Positions 6,158 through 13,237 of a stretch of DNA of 18,533 nt are shown in pieces (the first letter of the stretch is position 1; each line of letters starts with the position of its first letter). The notes beneath the pieces were generated by a model. That model did no database searches, had not been told where the DNA came from, and was given only the letters and a program-made list of their open reading frames with translations. Origin of the DNA: an uncultured Treponema sp. (GTDB lineage: Bacteria; Spirochaetota; Spirochaetia; Treponematales; Treponemataceae); assembly GCA_937902445.1 (NCBI GenBank), contig CALELJ010000107.1, forward strand, positions 1 to 18,533. Direction: 5' to 3'. A program made the position numbers and the translations under genes.

Positions 6158-7339
6158 ATGAATTTCTCAGACTTCAACATCAACCAGAACCTCATAGACA
6201 AATTGAAGGAACTTTCAATAACTGAACCGACAGCAGTCCAGGCAAAAGCCATGGCACCCGTAGCTGAAGGCCGCAACATAATGTTCCAGAGCGAAACGGG
6301 AACGGGAAAAACCTTTGCCTACCTGCTCCCCCTTTTGACACGTCTCATGGCAACGGAAAATCCACACAAGAACGTAAGGCTCATGATAGTTTCTCCAACC
6401 TATGAACTTGCAGCCCAGATAAAAAACCAGGTGCAGGCAGTCAGCGCAGTGAAATGTGCCCTTCTCATCGGAGGAGCACCTATTGCACGCCAGATAGACA
6501 TGCTCAGGGAAAAACCGGAAATCGTCATAGGCGGCCCATCACGCCTTCTGGAACTGATACACCTTAAAAAGCTTAAGGCAGATGCCATAGAAACCCTTGT
6601 CCTTGACGAAGCGGACAGACTATTGAGCAAGGAACTGAGGGATGAGACGGAAGGACTTCTTGAAAGGCTCCCTAGAAAAGTTCAGCTTGTAGGAAATTCA
6701 GCCACTGTAAGTGACTACACAAGAACAATACTCCAGAAAGCACGAGACGGCCTCAACGAAGGTGAGACGGAACAGGACAAAATTGAACTCATAACACTGC
6801 CTATGGAAGACGTTTTAAGAAAGAGAATAACTCATTGGGCAATTTTTGCGGAACGTCGTGACAAGATCGACACACTCAGAAGCTTCATAAACGCGGTAAA
6901 GCCGGAAAAACTGCTCGTTTTTACCAGCCGGAACGACCAGATCGACAACATAACATCAAAATTGAAGTACAAGAACATTGAATGTGCCTCCTTGAGCGGC
7001 AAAACGGACAAAAAGGAAAGAAAGGCAGCCATAGACAGGTTCCGTTCAGGAAAGCTTAAGGTCCTCATTACGACGGACCTTACATCAAGAGGACTGGACA
7101 TTCCTGGAATCACACACGTAATCCAGATGGATCTTCCTGAAAAAGATGATTTTTTCATCCATAGAAGCGGAAGAACTGCCCGTGCAGGAAAATCCGGCAT
7201 AAACTGTGTCATCGGCGACGCCTTTGAAATGCAGAACTACGCAAAGCTTGAAAAAAAGCTCAAACTCAAGGTCTATCCAAAGATGCTCTACAAAGGCGAA
7301 CTGGTAGATCCAAACGATCTCGTCGCAGAAGAAGAATAA
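6158..7339 (+). CDS. DEAD-box ATP-dependent RNA helicase
   Basis: This 393-residue protein has the two RecA-like lobes of RNA helicases that remodel rRNA or mRNA structure. In order: Q motif ITEPTAVQ (21-28), motif I SETGTGKT (45-52), Ia PTYELAAQ (80-87), II DEAD (150-153), III SAT (181-183), V TDLTSRGLD, and VI HRSGRTARAG. It ends soon after the second lobe, without a long basic tail, so RNA specificity is not evident. I chose the ATG at 6158, not the GTG at 6056, because the Q-motif region starts right after it (MNFSDFNI) and the longer form would overlap the divergent glycosyltransferase and the promoters. Confidence 0.92.
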   Translation: MNFSDFNINQNLIDKLKELSITEPTAVQAKAMAPVAEGRNIMFQSETGTGKTFAYLLPLLTRLMATENPHKNVRLMIVSPTYELAAQIKNQVQAVSAVKCALLIGGAPIARQIDMLREKPEIVIGGPSRLLELIHLKKLKADAIETLVLDEADRLLSKELRDETEGLLERLPRKVQLVGNSATVSDYTRTILQKARDGLNEGETEQDKIELITLPMEDVLRKRITHWAIFAERRDKIDTLRSFINAVKPEKLLVFTSRNDQIDNITSKLKYKNIECASLSGKTDKKERKAAIDRFRSGKLKVLITTDLTSRGLDIPGITHVIQMDLPEKDDFFIHRSGRTARAGKSGINCVIGDAFEMQNYAKLEKKLKLKVYPKMLYKGELVDPNDLVAEEE

Positions 7340-7372
7340 ATACAGAACAGAGCATGGGACGATATCAAGCGG

Positions 7373-7489
7373 TCCTGGAAGGCTCGTACTGACTGGTAGG
7401 TTTTCATACATAAAGCTCACAATCTGTTTTGAAAGCACATTCCAGCTTAAATCCATGAAAACCGAGAAGGAAGGAAGAGTCTTCCAGGA
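7373..7489. repeat. Imperfect palindrome of about 117 bases (structured spacer)
   Basis: Three concentric pairs of arms share one centre: tcctggaaggctc (7373-7385) with gagtcttccagga (7477-7489, one mismatch); ggttttcat (7399-7407) with atgaaaacc (7455-7463, perfect); and an inner aagct/agctt. The gaps between outer and inner arms are 13 bases on both sides, so this is one long hairpin. No T tract follows. It starts 34 bases after the helicase stop and could be a degraded mobile element or a processed RNA structure. I see no gene in the spacer 7340-7631. Confidence 0.6.
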
Positions 7490-7537
7490 ACATTCTACAT
7501 GGAAACACGGACGAACCAACAAACTGAACTTGCTTAA

Positions 7538-7566
7538 TTGATAAGTTTTACTATATTTGATAGAAT
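7538..7566 (+). promoter_or_regulatory. Probable promoter of the smc operon
   Basis: TTGATA (7538-7543), 17 bases, TAGAAT (7561-7566). The start would be near 7573, giving a leader of about 60 bases that can form a small atctct/agagat hairpin (7586-7613) before the ribosome site. Confidence 0.5.
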
Positions 7567-7631
7567 AGATTACTTATATTATGGAATCTCTGTAAATTGA
7601 GTTTTTTAGAGATGCCCATCAGGGGAAATGC

Positions 7632-10600
7632 GTGTTTTTAAAAAGTCTTGAAATATTCGGTTTCAAATCATTTGCTGACCGTACACATATAAATTTCGCA
7701 GACGGAATTACTGCACTCCTCGGCCCAAACGGCTGTGGAAAAAGTAATGTCGTTGACGCCATCAAATGGGTATTGGCGGAAAACAAATCAAAAAATCTCC
7801 GTGCAGAAAGCATGGCAGATGTCATCTTCAACGGAACGGAATCTCGTCCTGCCCTTTCAATGGCAGAAGTTACCCTTACAATCGCAAACGACAATGGCCT
7901 TCTTGCAATGAAGGAAACAGAAATTGCGATCAAGAGAAGAATTTACCGCAATGGAGAAAATGAATACTTCATCAACGGAGAACAGGTAACCGCAACAAAA
8001 GTCAGACAGCTGTTCATGGACACTGGTGTCGGAAAGGCAGCCTACTCTGTAATGGAACAGGGAAAAATCGACCAGGTTCTTTCATCAAAACCGGAAGACC
8101 GCCGCTATCTTTTTGAAGAAGCAGCAGGTATCAGCCGTTCAAAGGCGGAAGTCCAGGAAGCCGAACGCGAACTTGAGCGCACAAAGGCAAACCTTGCACA
8201 GATCGACATAGGACTTGCTGAAACAAAACGCAGCTACGAAACACTCAAGGCCCAGTCCGACAAAACCGCAAAATACCGCAAATACAATGAAGACAAGTTC
8301 AATTACGAACTTGACATCCAGCTTTTAAGGCTCAAGAATTTCACACTGGACAAAACCCATCACCAGCAGGCCCTTGACGAGGCAGACAAGAAGCGTGTTG
8401 CGGCGGAAAAAGAAATTGAGGAAATTTACAACACCCTCCATGAAAACACGGACAAAATCAAGTCCCTTCAGGAGCAGGTAAACCAGAAGACTACAGAGGC
8501 AATCAAGCTCCAGCAGGACGTAGTCGGAAAGAAGGCACTGGCACAGCAGCTTCACATCCAGCAGAGCCAGAGCCGGGAAAAGATCGGGCAGATTGAAAAC
8601 CGCATAAAGAACATCGAGCAGCGCATCGACGAATACCATGAGGAAATCGACAGCCAGAATGCCGACCTTCATGACCTCAACAAAAAGCTTTCTGACATCA
8701 ACAAGAACATCGAAGGCTTTGTAACAAACATCCAGCAGTCCCAGGGGCAGATTGAAGAAAACCAGAAAATCATCGGAACAAACGGTGGAAAGATCCTCAA
8801 CCTCAACAGCGCCCGCAGTGACCTTCAGAAAAAACTTGCGGCCATCACTGAAGACATCGTTACTGAACTTGATGCAAAACTCAAGGATGCCGGTTATTCC
8901 GCTGCGGCAAACAAAAAAGCCAAGGAAGAACTTGCAACCCAGCTTGAGAAGATAAAGATTTTTGCCAATGGACGTGCAAACATTTTCAAGGACTTTGCTT
9001 CCCTTCCGTCTCACTCTGAAAAAGATTCAGCAAAAATGGGAACTGATGCGGTAAGTGCATTCCAGGATCTTGTAGTCATGTTTGATGAGCTTGCACTTTG
9101 CGTTGAATCCTACACAAAGACTACTCCTCAGTTCATCGATGATTTTCTTTCACCTGAAGGTATCATCACCCAGAAACGTACAATCGACAGGGAGATTCAG
9201 GACAACCTCAAGCAGATCGAAAACATTCAGGCAGAAAACGAAGAACTTGCCAAAAAGAATGTGGAGCTTGGCAAACGCATAGACGAATACAGAAAAACAC
9301 TGGAAGACCTGCGCGTAAACCAGGCCGCCATGATCCAGCAGATAAAGAACTGCGAACAGCAGATTTCACAGCTCAAACGTTCCCTTGCACAGGAAGAAGT
9401 TTCCCTCAAGGAACAGGAAAACGAGCTTTACGAAGAAAACAAGCGCCGTGACGAAGTTGAGGAACAGCTTTCCGAAATCGAGGAGCAGATTTCCGACATC
9501 GAAAAGCAGGGTTCCAAAATCATGGACGAGGTTGAAAGCATCAAAAAACAGATTGATGACTGCAACAGCAAAGTTTCCGGAAAACAGAACACACTCAAGA
9601 AAAAACAGGAAGAGCGCGACAAGTATCAGGCACAATATGAAAAGCTCAATGTTTCCATTGCCCAGAACGATACAGAAATCCAGAACGTCAAGCAGAACTT
9701 CCAGGACAACTATTCCCGCGACCTCATGGAATTTGAGGAACGCATGTACAAGATCACTACTCCTGTCCAGGTCATCCGCGAAAAACTTGCGGAAACAAAA
9801 CAGAAGATTCAGGATCTTGGACAGGTCAACCTTATGGCCGTCGAGCAGTTTGCTGAGGAAAAGGAACGCTACGAGCGCCAGCAGGCAAGCTACAACGATA
9901 CAAAGAAGACCCTTGAAAATCTTGTGCGCGTCAGCGAAGAAATCAAGACAAAGTCTTCCGAAATGTTCCTTGATACATACAACAAGATCAGAAAGAATTT
10001 CCACAACATGTTCCGCCGTCTCATGAACGGAGGAAAGGCAGAACTTAAACTTGTTGACCCGGCAAACGTACTCACATCCGGTATCGACATCTACGCACAG
10101 CCGCCTGGAAAGAAGCTTTCCCACATTTCATTGCTTTCCGGTGGTGAAAAGACAATGACGGCTGTCGCACTTCTCTTTGCCACATACCAGGTACGCCCGT
10201 CACCTTTCTGTCTCCTTGACGAGATCGATGCGGCCCTTGACGACAAGAATGTTTCCTCATTCGTAAGCACACTGCGTGCCTTCGGAAACATCAGCCAGTA
10301 CATTGTCATCACCCATAACAGAAATACGGTCATGGGTGCGTCAACAATGCTTGGTGTCACAATGGAAGAATCTGGTGTCACAAAGGTATTCCAGGTCCGC
10401 CTTGACGAGGATACCCTGAACGGAAACATAACTTTTGATGACCAAAGCGACTTTGTGGAGGAAGATGTTCCGCCAGAAGAAGGCATCGTCATTCCGCCAC
10501 GTCCACCTCGCCGCGAGCACAATCCCGATGGTTCCCTTAAGATAGTTGAGAAACCTGCGGAAAATCCGGCACCAGCTGAACAGACGGAAACCACAGGTGA

Positions 10601-10682
10601 TGCTGAGGCAGCTTCGGAAAATGAGGTTCCGCCTTCGGAAGAAAAAACAGAAGACGGCAACATTCAGACCCAGGAACAGTAA
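7632..10682 (+). CDS. smc: Chromosome segregation ATPase SMC
   Basis: SMC dimers fold and separate chromosomes by ATP-driven loop extrusion, with ScpA and ScpB. The N-terminal head has Walker A GPNGCGKS (31-38) and the EEAAGISRSK segment. Long coiled coils, rich in Glu, Lys and Gln, run from about 165 to 375 and 515 to 770. The C-terminal head has the signature LSGGEKTM (about 834) and Walker B CLLDEIDAALDD (about 858-869). At 1016 residues it is shorter than the usual 1150-1200: the middle (about 376-515) lacks the recognisable glycine-rich hinge. It also has an acidic, proline-rich tail (925-1016). The start is GTG with AGGGGA at 7621-7626; the ATG at 7628 is out of frame. Confidence 0.93.
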   Translation: MFLKSLEIFGFKSFADRTHINFADGITALLGPNGCGKSNVVDAIKWVLAENKSKNLRAESMADVIFNGTESRPALSMAEVTLTIANDNGLLAMKETEIAIKRRIYRNGENEYFINGEQVTATKVRQLFMDTGVGKAAYSVMEQGKIDQVLSSKPEDRRYLFEEAAGISRSKAEVQEAERELERTKANLAQIDIGLAETKRSYETLKAQSDKTAKYRKYNEDKFNYELDIQLLRLKNFTLDKTHHQQALDEADKKRVAAEKEIEEIYNTLHENTDKIKSLQEQVNQKTTEAIKLQQDVVGKKALAQQLHIQQSQSREKIGQIENRIKNIEQRIDEYHEEIDSQNADLHDLNKKLSDINKNIEGFVTNIQQSQGQIEENQKIIGTNGGKILNLNSARSDLQKKLAAITEDIVTELDAKLKDAGYSAAANKKAKEELATQLEKIKIFANGRANIFKDFASLPSHSEKDSAKMGTDAVSAFQDLVVMFDELALCVESYTKTTPQFIDDFLSPEGIITQKRTIDREIQDNLKQIENIQAENEELAKKNVELGKRIDEYRKTLEDLRVNQAAMIQQIKNCEQQISQLKRSLAQEEVSLKEQENELYEENKRRDEVEEQLSEIEEQISDIEKQGSKIMDEVESIKKQIDDCNSKVSGKQNTLKKKQEERDKYQAQYEKLNVSIAQNDTEIQNVKQNFQDNYSRDLMEFEERMYKITTPVQVIREKLAETKQKIQDLGQVNLMAVEQFAEEKERYERQQASYNDTKKTLENLVRVSEEIKTKSSEMFLDTYNKIRKNFHNMFRRLMNGGKAELKLVDPANVLTSGIDIYAQPPGKKLSHISLLSGGEKTMTAVALLFATYQVRPSPFCLLDEIDAALDDKNVSSFVSTLRAFGNISQYIVITHNRNTVMGASTMLGVTMEESGVTKVFQVRLDEDTLNGNITFDDQSDFVEEDVPPEEGIVIPPRPPRREHNPDGSLKIVEKPAENPAPAEQTETTGDAEAASENEVPPSEEKTEDGNIQTQEQ

Positions 10683-10691
10683 CAAGGAATT

Positions 10692-11069
10692 ATGGAAGCA
10701 CTGGAAAGAATAAAAGACAGAGTACAGAATTTTCTTCAGGAAAACACAAAGCTCACGATAGCTGTATGTGCCATACTTCTTTCCTTTGCCGCCATCGCCT
10801 TTGTTATGGGCATATTTTCCCAGCCACCCAAAAAAGCAAAGGACAAGGTCATTTTACCGGAAGCGATTCCCTTTTCCGCTGTCGAAGATTTTTTCAAGCC
10901 AAAAAAGGAAAACCTGACGGAAGAATACTATTTCACCCGTGAACAGTCATCCCAATGGACTGATGAAGAATTTGACAGATGGTTTACAGTTCCGACGAAT
11001 GAAACGGTCGAGGAACTTGGAAAGGCAAACAACAAAGTCACTGAAGAAATTTTAGGAGCAGCTCCATGA
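10692..11069 (+). CDS. Small inner-membrane protein of unknown function
   Basis: I do not recognise a named family. The 125-residue product has a short charged N-terminus, one membrane segment (about 20-42, LTIAVCAILLSFAAIAFVMG) and a hydrophilic C-terminal part with KPKKENLTEEYYFTREQ and a Trp-rich SQWTDEEFDRWF stretch. By the positive-inside rule the N-terminus (ERIKDR) is inside and the C-terminal domain is outside in the periplasm. The ATG follows AAGGA by four bases. It lies nine bases after smc and overlaps the next gene by ATGA, so the three form an operon. The pairing with a lipoprotein suggests a shared job in the envelope. Confidence 0.8.
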   Translation: MEALERIKDRVQNFLQENTKLTIAVCAILLSFAAIAFVMGIFSQPPKKAKDKVILPEAIPFSAVEDFFKPKKENLTEEYYFTREQSSQWTDEEFDRWFTVPTNETVEELGKANNKVTEEILGAAP

Positions 11070-13213
11070 AAATCGTAAAGACAGCGATTCTGCTTTCACT
11101 TTCATTCATATTGTTCTCATGTGCTTCAACCCCGGCCCCTGTACAGACTCAGCCGGAAGAACAGGCTGAAATTCAGCAGGAAGAGGAAACTGCCGCAGAA
11201 GACCAGAATCCGGAAGAGACACAGCCGGAACTCTCTGACGACAGCAGCGATAATATTGAAGAGACGGCAGAAGAATCCACTAATGAGCCCATTGCAGAAG
11301 CTCCAGTTTACGAACCTATCGAAGACATCCAGGGATACTACGAGAGCGATCCGGAGCCTGCCTATCTTGAAACGGCAAAGAAGGTGATGCTGGACGGGCA
11401 ATACGAAATAAAGAACACGGAGTTCAGCAACATAGTCTATTACTATCCGCTCATCGACGGAATAGACAACTTCCTGAAACATCCCGACGTCTATCAGACG
11501 GACAAGGATGCCGGATTCATAGTCAGGGAGGGAGTGGGAATGTTCATTGACCGCTATTGGAATACCACCTACTCCAATGGTACAAAGGCCAAAATCGCAA
11601 TCTACTGCGGTCAGGTGGAAACGCTTGAAGAAGAGATATATCCGGCGGTGGCTCAGTTGGTTATGGAGCGCGGATTCAATCCGGAGGAGATTATCCTCAA
11701 ATATCATAAGGGCAGCACCTCTAAGAAGGGTTCCGGCAAGAAATATCCCGAGCCCGAGGGTGCGGAACTTGAATTCGCCTCCCTCGATACCCCATCCAGC
11801 CTCAAGCGCATTGTGCTGCTGGTACAGATTGGTAAGGAGGGCTGGGACTGCAAGAGCCTTACGGGCGTGATCCTGCCCCATAAGAATGCCTGCCCCACCA
11901 ATATGGTATTGCAGACCTCCTGCCGCTGCCTGCGTCAGGTGGAGCGAGGGGCCGAGGAACACGCCATCATCTGGTTGAACAGGGGCAATGCCGAAACCCT
12001 GAACAAGCAGCTCGTCCAGCAGCAGGACATCACCCTTCATGAATTCTCCGGCAAGGCGAAGCCCGAACCGGTGATGCTCAAACGCTATTCGCGAATGGAA
12101 TATCTGAAACTACCACCGATAGATTTCTACCAACTCCACGTCAATTACGAGACGCGAATAACCGAAAGCGAGCAAGATATAGTTGCCCTGCTGCAATCGG
12201 ACGACATCCTGCTGAAAGCAAAGCAGACAAAAGTCTTCAGACAGGATTTCAGCGGCAACACGCTTGATGTAGAGAACCTGCTTGCCGGACCAGGCGAACC
12301 GGCTTGCTACAATCAGTGGCTGCATACCATCAGCAAGGAGAGCTTCGGCACACTTTCAACATCGGAACTTCACCGATACGATGAACAGCTGAAGGCCATC
12401 TTCGCGAAGATAACCCTCAAGGAAGACGGCTCTGAGGTGTTTGACGAGTCATACGACCAGCCCGGCATCCGCTCGCGCATACGCCAGTGCTTTATGCCCC
12501 TTCGGGAATGGCGGCAGGATGAAAGCCTTGCTCACGAAGAATTTTCTCTGCTTAAAATCGGACAACCCACATCGCCCCACGAGGCGACTGACCCCAAAAA
12601 ATATTTCCCGGAGCAGGCCGCTGTTGAGGAAATCATCAATTGGGACTCCCATCCGAACAAGGGCAAGGTACTCACCCCTGAAGTGGAGGCCATGCTGAAG
12701 CAACTTGAGGCTCAGGGACTTGATACGTCTTCCCTTAGGGAGCAGCCCGATCCTCATCCAGAGCGCAGGAGCACCTATCACTATCTCCCATACCGCTTCG
12801 ACAGCGGATTTGAGTACGAGATGTTCCAGAGCGCGCTTAATCTCGACTATATGAAGGAGAAGCAGCTGGAACTCTATTTCAACGGAGACGAAAACCTCAC
12901 GGACTTCCATATAGAATGCTACCACCACGACGGCAGTCACTGGCACAGACTGGGCAACTATTTCCCTGATTTCCTGCTGCTCCAGCGCAGGGACGGAGCC
13001 ATCCACAAGGTGATGATAATAGAGACCAAGGGCACTTTGTATGCCAGCAAGTTCGCCCTCCGCCGCAAGTTTATGGAACGGACATTCGTTCCGCAGAACA
13101 AGGAGCATTTCGGCTATCAGCGCTTCTCGTTCCTGTATCTGGAGGACTCCGTACCCCGGCAGGAACGCAAGGCAAGGCTCATCGAAGCGATAAAGACATA
13201 TTTCAACGATTAA
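11066..13213 (+). CDS. Chimeric ORF: spirochaetal lipoprotein N-terminus joined to type III Res C-terminus
   Basis: One open frame of 715 codons holds two unrelated parts. Residues 1 to about 155 are a lipoprotein: a signal peptide MKIVKTAILLSLSFILFS with Cys19 as the lipidation site, an acidic Pro/Gln/Glu-rich linker (20-85) and a short globular start. From about residue 163 (RYWNTTYSNG) the sequence is a type III restriction enzyme. A protein with a secretion signal joined to half of a cytosolic DNA translocase makes no sense biologically. Codon use changes at the same place. I read it as an assembly join or recombination scar. The lipoprotein part starts by an ATGA overlap with the gene before it. 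Confidence 0.75.
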   Translation: MKIVKTAILLSLSFILFSCASTPAPVQTQPEEQAEIQQEEETAAEDQNPEETQPELSDDSSDNIEETAEESTNEPIAEAPVYEPIEDIQGYYESDPEPAYLETAKKVMLDGQYEIKNTEFSNIVYYYPLIDGIDNFLKHPDVYQTDKDAGFIVREGVGMFIDRYWNTTYSNGTKAKIAIYCGQVETLEEEIYPAVAQLVMERGFNPEEIILKYHKGSTSKKGSGKKYPEPEGAELEFASLDTPSSLKRIVLLVQIGKEGWDCKSLTGVILPHKNACPTNMVLQTSCRCLRQVERGAEEHAIIWLNRGNAETLNKQLVQQQDITLHEFSGKAKPEPVMLKRYSRMEYLKLPPIDFYQLHVNYETRITESEQDIVALLQSDDILLKAKQTKVFRQDFSGNTLDVENLLAGPGEPACYNQWLHTISKESFGTLSTSELHRYDEQLKAIFAKITLKEDGSEVFDESYDQPGIRSRIRQCFMPLREWRQDESLAHEEFSLLKIGQPTSPHEATDPKKYFPEQAAVEEIINWDSHPNKGKVLTPEVEAMLKQLEAQGLDTSSLREQPDPHPERRSTYHYLPYRFDSGFEYEMFQSALNLDYMKEKQLELYFNGDENLTDFHIECYHHDGSHWHRLGNYFPDFLLLQRRDGAIHKVMIIETKGTLYASKFALRRKFMERTFVPQNKEHFGYQRFSFLYLEDSVPRQERKARLIEAIKTYFND
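11545..13213 (+). pseudogene. Type III restriction endonuclease subunit (Res), N-terminus missing
   Basis: Res translocates along DNA using ATP and cuts about 25 bases from the site when two complexes meet. What remains is the second helicase lobe, with motif V VQIGKEGWDCKSLTGVI (residues 253-269 of the whole frame) and motif VI QTSCRCLRQ (283-291), and the C-terminal PD-(D/E)xK nuclease with PDFLLL (633-638) and IETKG with Lys655. Motifs I and II (Walker A, DExH) are absent, so this form could not hydrolyse ATP. About 550 residues remain of a usual 900-1000. The gene precedes mod by 24 bases; most type III loci have mod first. Confidence 0.8.
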
Positions 13214-13237
13214 CAGCAAAGACCTTTACACACAGTT

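Noticed and set aside
7085..7522. Minus-strand ORF of 145 codons across the helicase end and spacer
   Set aside because: It is antisense to the helicase and the palindrome, Cys/Phe-rich, with no domain or ribosome site.
7628..7651. ATG at 7628 as the smc start
   Set aside because: It is out of frame and meets a stop after seven codons; the GTG at 7632 gives the conserved FLKSLEIFGFKSF start.
8325..10124. Long minus-strand ORFs inside smc
   Set aside because: They are shadows of coiled-coil codons (Leu/Phe/Val-rich) with no independent support.
11066..13213. A genuine new lipoprotein-nuclease fusion
   Set aside because: The signal peptide would export a DNA- and ATP-dependent enzyme that has also lost its ATPase motifs, and base and codon use change at the join. 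A join artefact or scar is simpler.
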